DNA of 64,000 nucleotides from Combretum micranthum (GCA_024138025.1 JAMXBD010001387.1:1-64000); one strand, 5' to 3'; positions 44,486 through 56,673 are shown, counted from the stretch's first letter. The notes: generated from the sequence alone by a model not told the origin. Numbers and translations are program-made.

Positions 44486-46189
44486 CTAAAGTGTTTTCAT
44501 CACACTTTTCCTCACTCTCACGCTTATGTTTTTCTCCTCTCTAAAACTTTGAGCTATTGTCATCTGGTCCATACAAGCCTCCAAAGGATTGAGAGAGACT
44601 AATTTCACCCATCTTTTGTTTAAAACAAAAGAATATCGATTATTGTCCTCATCATATCTGGCCTTCCTCTGAAATTGCCATGGTTGTCCCAACAAAATAT
44701 GGCTAGCTTCCATCGGGACTACATCACACATCACTTCATCTTGATAATTCCCAATGGAGAAAGAAACAAGAACTTGCTTGGTCACCTTCATTTCCCCACA
44801 CTCACTCAACCACTGCAGTTTATATGGTTTCTGGTGCCTTAATGTCTTCAACTTCAATTTGTCAACCAACAAAGTACTTGCGACATTAGTACAGCTACCA
44901 CTATTAATGATCAAACTACATACCATATTCTGCACATGACATCGGGTATGAAAGATATGCTCACGCTGCACTTCCTCTCCTTCCTCCTTAGGCTGAGTAT
45001 TAAGAACTCACCTAGTGACAAGCAATTCTCCATTCACAGGCCCTTCCACATCCACATCACTACAATCCTCCAAGGCTGGCATATCAGGATCATCCTCTGA
45101 ACTCACACTCTCCACATCACCATTATCCAGAATGACCATAGCCCTTTGATTCGGACATTGAGATGCAATATGTCCAAATCCTTTACACCTGAAACATTGG
45201 ATATCACGAGTTCTACCGGAAGGTTTAGTGTCAACTTTACCTTTTGAAGAAGTAACTGGACTCTTGGCCTTCACATCCTCTTTTGGTTTTGAGTCTGTAG
45301 TGTTCTTCTTCCAGTTTGACTTCCATGAAGAGTTAGAAGTTGCACCAGATTTAGAACCCCCCTTATGCTTCAACTGCTTCTCTACCTTGATCGCTTTATG
45401 CAACAACTCCTCAATATCTACATAATGCTGTAGATCTACTACATCAGCAATCTCCCTATTCAACCCATTAATGAACCTGGCCATGGTAGCCTCATCTTCC
45501 TCCTCCACTTGAGCTCGGATCATGGCTATCTCCATCTCCTTATAATAGTCCTCTACACTCCTGGACCCCTGTGTCAGCCCCTGCAGCTTCCTATGCAAAT
45601 CCCTATAATAATGATTAGGGATAAACCTCTTTTGCATAACCGTCTTCATCTCATCCCATGTGCTAATAGGTCTCTCTCCATACCTTCGCCTATTTCGCAC
45701 CAACTGATCCCACCACACACTGGCATAATCAGAAAATTCCACTGCAGCTAACTTAATCTTCTTTTCTTTAGAGTAATTGTGGCATTCAAATATATGATCC
45801 ACTTTCCTCTCCCACTCTAAATATGACTCAGGATCATTCTTCCCCTGAAAGGAAGGAATTTTCATTTTAATGCTTCCTAAGTTGCTATCACGCATTTGAG
45901 TGTCTCCTCTCCTCTGTATGTTTCCTCTCCCCCTCTGGAAACTAAACTCATCAGAATCAGTTTCCACCTTCTCCTCTATCCTAACTCCCCTTCTTGGTTG
46001 CCATTCATGCCTTCGCCCCATAGATGGATTACTCGCCTGTTCCCTACTACTTTCTAGCTTATCAATCCTCTCATGGACTTGCTCCATCTCAACACTCAAC
46101 ATCCTTTTCATCTCATTTAACAAAACATCCATCTCCAATCTATTACCTGTACTCCCCTTCTCCCCTTCAGTCGGATTAGATCCAGACAT
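44486..46189 (-). pseudogene. F-family gag-protease, one nonsense codon
   Basis: 46189-45008 (393 codons) starts MSGSNPTEGEKG: predicted coiled coil, Retrotrans_gag capsid (GSIKMKIPSFQGKNDPE…WWDQLV…GSRSVEDYYKEMEI), zinc knuckle CFRCKGFGHIASQC, acidic linker. A TGA replaces an Arg codon (CGA in related copies) near 45008. In the same frame the protease follows (44971-44486: HIFHTRCHVQ, LLGQPWQFQRKA). The catalytic motif reads IINSGSC, with Asn in place of the catalytic Asp. No RT or integrase between it and the 3' LTR. Close relative of the CRM gag at 12868-14586. Confidence 0.85.
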
Positions 46190-46808
46190 ATTGCTGCAAG
46201 AAAAAGGTTAGTAGAATAACAGATAATATGCAAACCTCACAATTCACTCCCTCACTTGTTTACACTCACAGATGAAGATTCTCTCGTGTTTTCGCACACA
46301 CACAAAGATGATATTCCTCACAACTCACTCTTAAAGACTCTTTGATCAGAACTCACTTGAAAGAAAATTTCTTCAAAATAAATCGATAAGGCAATACAAC
46401 CTTTCAAACAGCAGTTCCAAATCAACAAATAAGATTAGCAGTAAAAAGGACACGGTTCTAGTATAATCACAGAAACACAACTCTAAATTTCTTATAGAGA
46501 ACTGATATTGACACTTTCTTGTTCTCTTCTTTTTTTTTTTCACGAATTTTCTTCTTCTTTCCTTTTTTTTTTTTTTTTGACTAACAAACCCTAGATCTAA
46601 AAATTGGAACTTTCTCCCTTGTAGATCTAAAAACCCTAGATCTCAAGATTGCAACTTTCTTTGTGTATATGAAACCCTAATCCTAAAGATTGCAACTTTT
46701 TTTTTTTTAACTTTTGAATTCTAACAAGACAATCAAAGAACAAACGAATAATTGAAACAGTAAATAAGATAAAGGATAGGTTTTTTTTTCTTGATTCAAG
46801 AAGTCGAA

Positions 46809-46822
46809 GCTCTGATACCAAA
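46809..46822 (-). other. PBS of inner F-family unit
   Basis: The reverse complement is TTTGGTATCAGAGC, next to the partial LTR start at 46823. Confidence 0.85.
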
Positions 46823-47088
46823 TGATGTGATCTATAGAACCCTAGGTATATTAAACCTAGAACCCTATAACCGTAAGGGAATCAAATCCCCAAAGGACCG
46901 TCTTGTACAAGCAATCATTCACCGGAACTTGACCCCAATCGAACCTGTCAATTGAAACCTAAGTTATCAAAGAAGAATTCCCTCAACCGTTTAGATTGAA
47001 GAAATCAAAGAGAGTTCTTTTGCAAAGAACCAAAGAGAGAGTTTTCCCTCAAAGAAGATTAATTTCAATTCAATATTGTCAAAGTCTC
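46823..47088 (-). repeat. Partial F-family LTR inside the composite
   Basis: Matches the PBS-proximal ~266 bp of the outer LTRs. It then switches, within the shared string TCAAAGTCTCA near 47079-47090, to internal protease sequence. Confidence 0.8.
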
Positions 47089-47089
47089 A

Positions 47090-47697
47090 CTCCTTTCTTC
47101 ACTCTCAATCTTTTATAAAGCAATCTTTTCTTTTTCTCTTTGTTTTGTTCTCTCATTTTCTCTTAATTTTTCACTCTCCCTGTGTTTTGCAAAAGATTGC
47201 CTAAGTTTCATCAAATCCTCATACACTTGCAAGGAATTGAGAAATGTTAAGTTCACACATCTTTGGTTTAGAACAAGAGTATAGCGATTCTTGATTTCAT
47301 CAAACTTGGCCTTCCTATCTAAATGCCATGGCTGCCCCAAAAGAATATGACATGTTTCCATTGGTACCACATCACACAATACTTCATCTTGATACTTTCC
47401 AATGGAAAAAGACAATAGAACCTGCTTAGTCACCTAAATTTCTTCATACTCTTTTGTCAATTGTAATTTATATGGTGTTTGAAGATCCAAAGTTTGTCGA
47501 CTCAATTTCTCCACTAACAAAGTACTAATAAAATTTTTACAACACCCACTATCAATCCTCAAACTACATACCACGCCACTCACATCATTCACATGGCATC
47601 GAGTATAAAATTCAGAATCAAATGAGAATTCATCAATCCTCAACAGATTTGCATTCACTCTCATTATGGCTTCTTTTTTTTTTTTTTTTTGACTCAA
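47090..47697 (-). pseudogene. F-family protease unit without gag
   Basis: 47697-47434 and 47433-47113 are one frame split by a CAG-to-TAG change. The coding sequence begins soon after the PBS with no capsid or zinc knuckle: FYTRCHVNDVSGVVCSL, active-site IDSGCC, LLGQPWHLDRKA, then a charged tail cut at 47090. The catalytic Asp is intact here, unlike the inner unit. A 17-nt A/T run precedes it at about 47675. Same type as 7636-8586. Confidence 0.75.
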
Positions 47698-47780
47698 GAA
47701 CCCTAATCAAGAACAACAACAAATACATAGCAAGATTAAATAAAGATAAAAGGATAGATTACTTGTGACAAGAAACCGTA

Positions 47781-47794
47781 GCTCTGATACCAAA
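47781..47794 (-). other. PBS of outer F-family unit
   Basis: The reverse complement is TTTGGTATCAGAGC, beside the LTR at 47795. Confidence 0.85.
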
Positions 47795-48456
47795 TGATGC
47801 GATCTATAGAACCCTAGGTATATTAAACCTAGAACCCTATAACCGTAAGGGAATCAAATCCCCAAAGGACCGTCTTGAACAAGCAATCATTCACCGGAAC
47901 TAGACCCCAATCGAACTTGTCAATTGAAACCTAAGTTATCAAAGAAGAATTCCCTTAACCGTTTAGATTGAAGAAATCAAAGAGAGTTCTTTTGCAAAGA
48001 ACCAAGAGAGAGTTTTCCCTCAAAGAGGATTAATTTCCATTCAATATTGTCAAAGTCCCATTTCTATATTTCATACTAGCCTTAATATTTATAGGCTATT
48101 ACAAGGCAGTTACGTAACTGAAAAATCATAATTGTGGCAATTACGTAACTGATAACGTAACTGAAGAAAAAACATAATTACGGTAGTTACGTAACCGATA
48201 ACGTAACTGAAAAAAACCTAAAACAGTTACAATAGTTGAAATATACTATTTTAACTTGAAACATTTAAACTATCAAAAAAATATCCCTAAAAATCTTCAA
48301 TCCTTTGAATCCCAAACTATCCTATCAACTCTTTTGGTTCTCTTGGCTCTTGTTTTAATCTTTGAAGCTTTCATCATCGCACCTCTCATCCATTCAGATG
48401 GCTTGTTGAGCTTCAAATTGGACGGCTTAAAAATTGAGGCTTCTACGATCACATCA
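47795..48456 (-). repeat. F-family LTR, right
   Basis: 662 bp, near-identical to 43591-44254, with the same GTTACGTAACTG array at about 48108-48215. Confidence 0.85.
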
Positions 48457-48461
48457 CCGTG

Positions 48462-49809
48462 GGATTAGGGAGTAAAGGTGGGAGCCGTGCATTAGCTATG
48501 CATGGGATGAGACTCTACAATTTCGAGGGCCAGTGGATGGTTGAGGAGGATGACGATGAGGATTTGGAGTTAGTCGCCCTGGACCAAGGAGACGGCATGG
48601 ATAGCGACCTAGTGACAGGTTAATAACAAAACCCTCTTAAGTTAAAAGTTCTTTATTTAACAGTTTTCTGTGAGGAATTAAAACTTGTAAAAAGGGAAAG
48701 TTGAAATCTAAAACCTCCAAATAGGTAGTAGTGAGAGTGTTTTAGGATCGAGTGGTGATGGATGTTGGTTGACCACATGGCACATATGGGTAAATGAAAT
48801 TAAGGCTTATGTTTTGTTAGACACAGGAGCAACCTACTCGTTCGTCACCACTAGTTTAGCTAGGTGACTTGGATGACCTATAGCCACAACTACCGCTAGC
48901 CTGAGAATTAAAACACCCACCAAAAGTGTCGTGTCAACTCGGAAAGTAATAAGGGATTGTCCATTATAGATCCAAAGGCATCGCTCCATGAGTGATTTGA
49001 TAATATTGGAGATGAATAAGAACGAAGTTACTTGGCACGAACTGGTTAGGCAATGTTAGAGCTATAGTGGATTGCCAAAAGAAGATGGTGTACTTCAATG
49101 ATCAATCAGGAAAAGTAGTGGAGTTCGTGGGAGAAACCATAGTTCTAAGAAAGCTTAGGTTAAATTCTTTTGAGTTGATGATGGAAGATGAAGAGATAGT
49201 GCCTATCGAAGGTATTTTAGATGAGGAGGAGACTCGGGAGGAAAAGGAAATACCGGTGGTAAAATGAGTATTTGGATGTGCTTCTAGAAATCTTATCTGG
49301 GTTACCACCGAAAAGAGAAATTGACTTTGAAATTGTATTGGCTCCAAATACCGAACCAATATCTAAGGCACCATACTGAATGGCACCGGCTGAGTTAAAG
49401 GAGCTAAAGATCGAATTACATGAACTCTTAGATTAGAAATTCATAAGACCAAATGTGTTACCATGGGGCGCACTTGTCCTATTTGTAAAGAAAAAGGATG
49501 GATCTATGAGATTATGTATCGATTATCGTGAGCTAAACAAGGTCGCAGTTAAGAATCGATACCCCTTACCAAGGATTGATGATTTGTTTGATCAACTCCA
49601 AGGAGCATGTGTGTTCTCACGCATTGATTTGTGCTTAGGATATCATCAGCTAAGAATAAAGCATGAGGATGTACCAAAGACGGATTTTCGTATCCGTTAT
49701 GGACATTACAAATTTCTAGTGATGTCATTTGGACTAACCAATGCACCAGCTGCATTTATGGATCTTATGAACAGGGTCTACAAGCCACTTCTGGATAAGT
49801 GTGTAATCA
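48462..49809 (+). pseudogene. Tekay-1 protease and first half of RT, decayed
   Basis: Resumes Tekay-1 after the F composite. An acidic stretch is followed by a protease with DTGA (LLDTGATYSFVT) at 48820-48831. A frame at 49067-49267 covers the region before RT. RT starts with PPKREIDFEI and PNTEPISKAPY, then an open frame from 49455 ([50 protein letters not shown]). The CRM element at 49810 interrupts it right before the catalytic FIDD motif. Stops include TGG-to-TAG. Confidence 0.75.
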
Positions 49810-50112
49810 TGTTACGAAAGAGCCAACGGTCCAAAGTTTAGATTCAAACCAACATAAAGATCAAATGGCTACCACGGAAACTCAAAGGAATTCAAGTTCA
49901 ATAAGTTTTCCTCAAGGACCAATCATAAGAGCTCGAGCAAAGAAGCTTCAACAAGCCTACAATAATCACTTCCAAGGCTTATTAGAGCATGCCAAGGATG
50001 AATCACAAGATTATCAAGGCTTTGGAACAAGGAGGAGCAAGTATACTTCAATATTTTTGAAGCAACATTCAAATAGAGCAAAGGGAAGCTGATTTGTAGG
50101 GAGCAGCAAGAA

Positions 50113-50190
50113 TGGCCGCCAGCCATTCCCCAAGGCCGCCAGCCATTCTCCCAAGGCCGCCAGCCATTCTCCCAAGGCCGCTGGCCATGA
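50113..50190 (+). repeat. 21-bp tandem repeat, GGCCGCCAGCCATT unit
   Basis: Three close units plus a degenerate fourth in the 5' LTR. The 3' LTR of the same element (near 56175-56230) has fewer, which explains most of the 43-bp length difference between the LTRs. Confidence 0.85.
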
Positions 50191-50329
50191 CCCCTCTGGC
50201 AGTTTTTTTTTAACTTTGAGAAATTTGTCCAATTTGCTCATGGCCGCCAGCCATCTTTGATTGGCTGCCAGCCATCATTTAGGACGTATTGATTCCTTGT
50301 TTTGACGTTTTGTTTTCCTTTGTTTTAGT

Positions 50330-50337
50330 TATATAAA
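50330..50337 (+). promoter_or_regulatory. TATA box in CRM LTR
   Basis: TATATAAACC, conserved at 56350-56357 and near 6881. Confidence 0.65.
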
Positions 50338-50655
50338 CCTATTTGGTTGTTTGTAAAAGACAGATTATTGTTGAATGAAAAACCAAAGCTTTTGCTTGAA
50401 ATCTTTATGTTCTTGATTTATAATACATGCTATAGGAACATTCAAAGGAGTTTTGATCGCCTTCTTTATGGAGTGTTTCGGAGATAGGGCTGACCTTGTT
50501 CTATCTATTTAGATCAAACACTAAGACAAATCTATTTGTAATCCATCTTAGGGATTGATTACCGATAGAATTCGTGGGTTTTCGTATTACTGTGCTGGGG
50601 GTTCATAATATCCAAAAGGGTTCTCACGCGTGATTGCGAAGGTTCTCGCATCATT

Positions 50656-50667
50656 TGGTATCAGAGC
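50656..50667 (+). other. PBS of CRM element, initiator-Met type
   Basis: TGGTATCAGAGC, two bases after the LTR end. Confidence 0.9.
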
Positions 50668-51198
50668 TTTGGCTCTAGATCAGGTTATATCCTTCTTTTT
50701 ATCTATCTTTTGTTTTCTTTGAATTCAAATTCAAAAATCAATCAAAAAGATTACATCTTTATTTCTTTTAGATCATAAAGCTCACATCTTGATTCTTGTG
50801 AGAACAAAAAGTTTGCACCTTTATTCATATTACATCATAAAAAATTTGTTCTTTGATCTTTTCGGGTGTGATCTATTCAGATCTATAGGGAAACACAAGT
50901 TAGGTTTTGAAATCTTCAAGTCTTGTGATTTGAGTTGAAAAAAAAAATTCGAAATTGAGATAAAAAAAATTCCTTTTTGTGACACTCATATTTGGATTTC
51001 TTGGAATCGTTCTAAAAGTGTGATTCAATTAAGAACACGAAAGAAACAAGCTTGAGAGGTGTGAGGAATACCAGAGTGATATATCTTATTCCTGAGAAAA
51101 CACAAGTGGACAACTCCATCTAATAGAGTGCAAACACGAAAGGGAGCATTTGTGAGGGAATTTTTTTTTTTAACGTGTGTTGATTTTTGCAGGAAATT

Positions 51199-52497
51199 AT
51201 GTCAGGATAGGGTATTGATGTTGGTAAGGATGATGGAGGAAGAGAAGGGGGTTTGATGCAAGATGCTAGGGCTTCAGAATATAGATGCTTGACTGAAATG
51301 TTACTGGATATGAAAGAGTCTATAGAAAATATTAATTTGAGGCTACAGGTTGTAGAGAAAAAGGAGCCGAGTTCTAGTGGAGTAAAAGGAGTTAGAATTT
51401 CCTCCGCCCAGGTAGATGAAGTTGGGGATACTAATGATTATGTGGAGGAAGAATTTGAGGATAGTGCCACCATGATAGCCAATAGAAGAGGAAGAGGTGG
51501 TGAGGTGGTAGAGGTGTAGGAAGAGGCCGAATGCAGGAAGGTTATATTACTGGTCAAATAGGTGGAATGAAGACTATGTAGATAGAGATTTGGGTAATAT
51601 TAAATTGAAACTTCCTATATTTCAGGGCAAGTCCGATCCAGAAGCTTATTTGCAATGGGAGAAAAGAGTTGATCTGATCTTTGATTGTCACCAGTATAGT
51701 GAAGAGAAAAAGGTGAAGTTGGTTGTAACTCAGTTTCAGGATTATGCTATTTCTTGGTGGGATCAATTGGTGACTAGCAGGAGGAGGAATCTGGAGTATC
51801 CTATTGACAATTGGTCCGATTTGAAGGCCGTCATGAGAAAGAGATTTGTTCCCAAATATTTTCAAAGGGAATTGATTCAAAGGTTACAATTGTTGAAGCA
51901 AGGTAGTAGGAGTGTGGAGGACTACTACAAGGAGATGGAGATGATTTTGACTAGGGCTGATTTAGTAGAAGATGAGGAGACCACCATGGCACGTTTCTTG
52001 GGTGGTTTGAACAAAGAGATTGCCGACAAAGTGGATTTGCTACATTATGAAGAATTGGAGGAAATAGTACATCTTGCTATTAAAATTGAGAAGCAACTCC
52101 AAGGCAAAGGTTCAACCAGGTATGTTTCCAAATCTTCTTCCAGTTATAATAATTCTTGGAAAGGATATGGAAAATCTGAATATAAAAGTGGAACTAAGCC
52201 TACAGTGGATGTAGCAAAAGGTAAGCCTAGTGGGTTCATCTGAGAAGCCCAAAATCATTGATCAGAAGGGAAGGAATAGAGATATCAAATGTTAAGTGTC
52301 AGGGTGTTGGACACATTAGTAGGGAATGTCCTAATAGGAGGACTATGGTGGTTAGAAATGGTGAAGTTGTCACTGATGATGAGGGAGATGATGGTGACAA
52401 TGGAGATGACAACATGCCCGAATTGGAAGATTGTAGTGATGAGGGAAGTGTTGAGGAGCCAGTGACGGGTGATATTTTTGTTACCAGGTGCACTTAA
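51199..52497 (+). pseudogene. CRM-type gag, broken
   Basis: The start ATG at 51199 (MSG) is followed by a TAG at codon 4. The frame then runs to a shift in the RG-rich region near 51500. The capsid domain is open at 51590-52243 (IFQGKSDPEAYLQWEKRV, WWDQLV, GSRSVEDYYKEMEM). After another shift, 52258-52497 carries the zinc knuckle, damaged: two bases are missing at the first Cys-X2-Cys (compare CWKCQGVGHISREC in the copy at 12868), and an acidic linker follows. At least three indels/stops. Confidence 0.85.
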
Positions 52498-53050
52498 CAC
52501 ACAGCTGAAGGAGGAATGTCATGAGGAGCAGCGAGAGAATTTATTCCATACTCGATGCCATGTGCAAGGGAGGGCATGCAGTGTGATTGTTGATGGAGGT
52601 AGTTGTACAAATGTGGTGAGTACACTTCTAATTACTCGATTGGGATTGCCTACAGTTTCACATCCTAGACCATACAAGCTTCAGTGGCTCAGCGACTGTG
52701 GCGAGGTGAAGGTAAATAGGCAAGCTTTAATTTCTTTTTCCATTGGTAAATATCATGATGAAGTGTTATGTGATGTTGTTCCTATGCATGCTGGAGATAT
52801 CTTATTAGGTAGACCTTGGCAATTTGATAGGAAAACAATGCATGATGGTTACTTAAATAGGTATACTTTTACCAAAGATGGAAGAAAAACCACTTTGTCA
52901 CCACTATCCTCTAAAGAAGTGTATGAAGATCAATGTAAATTGGAGAGGATAAGAGAGGAGGCCGAAAGAAAAGAGCGTGAAGAGAGAAAAAGCATTCTTG
53001 AGGGAGAGAAAAATAAGAGTGCAAACAAAAAGAGCGTTGAAGGTGAGTGA
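52469..53050 (+). pseudogene. CRM-type protease
   Basis: 194 codons with QRENLFHTRCHVQG, active-site DGGS (VIVDGGSCTNVVS), SFSIGKYHDEVLCDVVPM and LLGRPWQFDRK, then a Lys/Glu-rich tail. The domain itself is intact; frames on both sides are shifted. Confidence 0.85.
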
Positions 53051-54300
53051 GAGAAAGAAAAGAGAGGAGTGAAAAGCAAAATAAAGAACGGCCTAGAGAG
53101 CAAAAGAATAAGAGTGTGAGTTTGATTGCTAGGACAAGTGAGGTTAGGCATGCGTTGAAAGCCAGTAGGCCTATATTTGTACTTTTGTACAAAGGGGCTT
53201 GTTTGGCCACTAATGATATTAACCCATCTTTGCCTAGTGTGTTTTCTGATTTGTTGCAGGAATTTGAAGATGTGTTTCCAGAAGAGATGCCTAGTGGACT
53301 TCCACCAGTGAGGGGCATAGAGCATAAGATTGACTTCATTCCTGGAGCTGCCATACCCAACCGACCTGCCTATAGGACTAATCCTAGTGAGGCAAAGGAG
53401 ATTCAAAAAGGTTGAGGAGTTGCTGGAGAAGGGGTATGTGAGGGAGAGCTTAAGTCCTTGTTCGGTTCCTGTAATCTTAGTACCTAAGAAGGACGGGACT
53501 TGGAGAATGTGTGTAGACTGCAGGGCCATCAATAAAATCACTGTAAAGTATCGTCATCCTATTCCTAGGTTAGATGATATGTTAGATGAATTGTATGGTT
53601 CGTGTTTGTTTACAAAAATTGATTTAAAATCCGGTTACTATCAAATACGCATGCAAGTAGGAGATGAATGGAAAACTGCATTTAAGACTAAATATGGTTT
53701 GTATGAATGGCTTGTTATGCCGTTTGGTCTTACAAATGCACCTAGTACTTTTATGCGTTTGATGAATCATGTGCTGCGTGAATACTTAGGTAAATTTGTT
53801 GTGGTTTATTTTGATGATATTTTGATTTACTCTAAGTCTTTGAATGATCATGTTGTGCATGTGAAACTGGTTTTGGCAAAACTAAGGGAGGAGAAATTAT
53901 TTGCAAACCTTAAGAAGTGTAGTTTTGCATGGATAAGGTTAATTTTCTTGGTTTTGTTGTGTCTAGTCATGGAGTGGAGGTTGATGAAGAGAAGGTTAGA
54001 GCCATTAAGGAGTGGCCTAGACCTAAGACAGCTAGTGAGGTGCGGAGTTTTCATGGACTTGCTGGATTTTATAGAAGATTCATCAAGGATTTTAGTACTA
54101 TTGCTGCACCATTGAATGAGCTTGTTAAAAAGAATGTTGGATTTACTTGGGGCGATACACAAGAACATGCCTTTAATGAACTTAAAGAAAAATTGTGTAA
54201 TGCACCATTGCTTGCTTTACCTGATTTTGACAAAACTTTTGAGATTGAATGTGATGCTAGTGGCATAGGAATTGGAGCTGTTTTAATGCAGGACCACAGG
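53047..54300 (+). pseudogene. CRM-type reverse transcriptase, two frameshifts
   Basis: A linker frame (53047-53415), then RT (53330-54115) with [38 protein letters not shown] and [10 protein letters not shown]. Indels near 53410 and 53930 move the frame; the connection domain continues at 53929 ([30 protein letters not shown]). The catalytic motif is intact. Confidence 0.87.
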
Positions 54301-54812
54301 CCACTAATGTACTTCAGTGAAAAGTTGAGTGGAGCGGCATTGAAGTATCCACATATGACAAGGAGTTGTATGCCTTAGTTCGAGCCTTACAAACATGGCA
54401 ACACTACCTTTGGCCTAAGGAGTTTGTCATACATACTGATCATGAAAGCTTGAAACATCTGAAAGGTCAAGATAAGCTGAACCGGAGGCATGCCAAGTGG
54501 GTGGAATTCATTGAAACATTCCCATATGTGATCAAATACAAGCAAGGTAAGGAAAATATTGTTGCTGATGCACTTTCCAGGAGGTATGCTTTACTTAACT
54601 CTCTTAGTACTTCTTTGCTAGGTTTTGAGTTAGTAAAAGATTTGTATCCAACAGATGTTGATTTTTCTGAAATTTTTAATGCTTGTGTTGATGGGACTGG
54701 AATAAATGATTACTTTGTGTCCAATGGATTCTTGTTTAAGAAGAATAAATTGTGCATTCCAAAGGATCTATTAGGGAATTGTTGGTTAAGGAAGCACATG
54801 GAGGGGGCTTAA
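54200..54812 (+). pseudogene. CRM-type RNase H
   Basis: [18 protein letters not shown] with the first catalytic Asp, then a shift near 54365, and [27 protein letters not shown] in the frame 54366-54812. A further shift near 54765 leads into integrase. Confidence 0.85.
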
Positions 54813-56140
54813 TGGGGCATTTCGGGGTAGATAAGACCTATGATATGCTGCATGAACACTTTTTCTGGCCTGGCATGAGACATGATGTGCATAAAGTTTG
54901 TCAACATTGCATTACATGTAAGGAGGCTAAGTCTAAACTACAACCACATGGATTATATACACCATTACCTGTTCCTGATGAACCTTGGACTGCTGTGTCT
55001 ATGGATTTTGTACTAGGATTGCCTAGGACTAGGAAAGGACATGATAGTATTTTTGTGGTGGTTGATAGGTTTAGTAAAATGGCTCATTTTATTCCATGTC
55101 ATAAAACTGATGATGCTACATTCATTGCTGATTTGTTCTTTAGAGAGGTAGTGCGTTTGCATGGCATACCTAAAAGCATTGTTAGTGATAGGGATGTAAA
55201 ATTTTTGAGTCATTTCTGGAGAGTTTTGTGGGGAAAGTTGGGGACTAAGCTCATGTTTTCAACTACCTGTCACCCACAAACGGATGGACAAACGGAGGTG
55301 GTAAATCGCACTTTGATTCAATTGTTGAGGGCAATAATAGAGAAAAACATTAGGACTTGGGAGGATTGCCTACCTTTTGTGGAGTTTGCATATAATAGGG
55401 CTATTCATAGCACTACTCATTGTTCTCCATTTGAGATTGTTTATGGTTTTAATCCACTATCTCCTATTGATTTATTGCCATTACCGCCTAACAAGTTTGT
55501 TAGTTTTGATGCTGAATCTAAGGCAGATTTTGTGAGGAAGCTACATAAACAGGTGAAGGACCGAATTGAGCAACAAAATGCCAAGGTAGCTTCAAGGGTG
55601 AACAAAGGAAGGAGACCTATGATTTTTCAACCCGGAGATTGGGTTTGGGTTCATTTTCGCAAAGAGCGGTTTCCAATACAACGAAAGTCTAAATTGAATC
55701 CAAGAGGAGATGGTCCATTTCAGATACTTGAACGGATCAATGATAATGCCTATAAAGTGGACTTACCTGGTGAGTATAATGTTAGTGCAACCTTTAATGT
55801 TGCTGATCTTAGTCCTTTTGATGTAGGTGATGCTTTTGATTCGAGGACGAATCCTTTTGAGGAGAGGGGGAATGTTACGAAAGAGCCAACGATCCAAAGT
55901 TTAGATTCAAACTAACATGAAGATCAAATGGCTACCACGGAAACTCAAAGGAATTCAAGTTCAATAAGTTTTCCTCAAGGACCAATCACAAGAGCTCGAG
56001 CTAAGAAGCTTCAACAAGCCTACAATAATCACTTCCAAGGCTTATTAGAGCATGCCAAGGATAAATCACAAGATTATCAAGGCTTTGGAACAAGGAGGGA
56101 GCAAGTATACTTCAATATTTTTGAAGCAACATTCAAATAG
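54752..56140 (+). pseudogene. CRM-type integrase reading into the 3' LTR
   Basis: 387 open codons (54752-55915): zinc domain ([26 protein letters not shown]), catalytic core ([46 protein letters not shown] context), C-terminal region [14 protein letters not shown] and [12 protein letters not shown]. The frame crosses the LTR start at 55873 and stops at a TAA where other copies have CAA. It stays open afterwards (55928-56140) for a tail with GPITRARAKKLQQ. Pol/LTR overlap is a known feature of CRM elements. Intact core apart from the tail stop. Confidence 0.87.
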
Positions 56141-56673
56141 AGCAAAGGGAAGTTGATTTGCAGAGAGCAGCAAGAATGGTCGCCAGCCATTCCCTAAGGC
56201 CGCCAGCGATTCTCCCAAGGCCGCCGGCCATGACCCCTCTGGCCTTTTTTTTAACTTTGCGAAATTTGTCCAGTTTGCTCATGGCCGCCAGCCATCATTT
56301 AGGACGTATTAATTCCTTGTTTTGACGTTTTGTTTTCCTTTGTTTTGGTTATATAAACCTATTTGGTTGTTTGTAAAAGACAGATTATTGTTGAATGAAA
56401 AACCAAAGCTTTTGCTTGAAATCTTTGTGTTCTTGATTTAGAATACATGCTATAGGAACATTCAAAGGAGTTTTGATCGCCTTCTTTGTGGAGTGTTTCG
56501 GAGATAGGGCTGACCTTGTTCTATCTATTTAGATCAAACACTAAGACAAATCTATTTCTAATCCATCTTAGGGATTGATTACCGATAGAATTCGTGGGTT
56601 TTCATATTACTGTGCTGGGGGTTCATAATATCCAAAAGGGTTCTCACGCGTGATTGCGAAGGTTCTCGCATCA
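55873..56673 (+). repeat. 3' LTR of full-length CRM element
   Basis: 801 bp after the polypurine tract GAGGAGAGGGGGAA. Pairs with 49810-50653. Confidence 0.9.

Larger units (their letters stand above)
43591..48456 (-). mobile_element. F-family composite with three LTRs, reversed
   Basis: 4.87 kb flanked by CCGTG (43586-43590, 48457-48461). Minus strand: LTR 48456-47795, PBS, protease unit 47697-47090, partial LTR 47088-46823, PBS, gag-protease 46189-44486, polypurine tract, LTR 44254-43591. Two element units thus share a central partial LTR. The outer LTRs are 662 and 664 bp. Confidence 0.85.
49810..50653 (+). repeat. 5' LTR of full-length CRM element
   Basis: 844 bp, TGTTACGAAAG…TTCTCGCATCA. 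It holds the integrase-tail coding stretch (to about 50077), then GCCGCCAGCC repeats (50113-50250) and a TATA box (50330-50337). Confidence 0.9.
49810..56673 (+). mobile_element. CRM-type gypsy element, full length, young
   Basis: 6.86 kb flanked by AATCA (49805-49809, 56674-56678). 5' LTR 49810-50653, PBS 50656-50667, gag, protease, RT, RNase H, integrase, polypurine tract, 3' LTR 55873-56673. The last ~100 bp of the two LTRs differ at only about two positions. All domains are present but several indels and stops break the frame. Confidence 0.9.

Noticed and set aside
47434..47697. Host gene encoding a small aspartic protease.
   Set aside because: It sits between a PBS and an LTR in a retrotransposon composite and is homologous to CRM protease.
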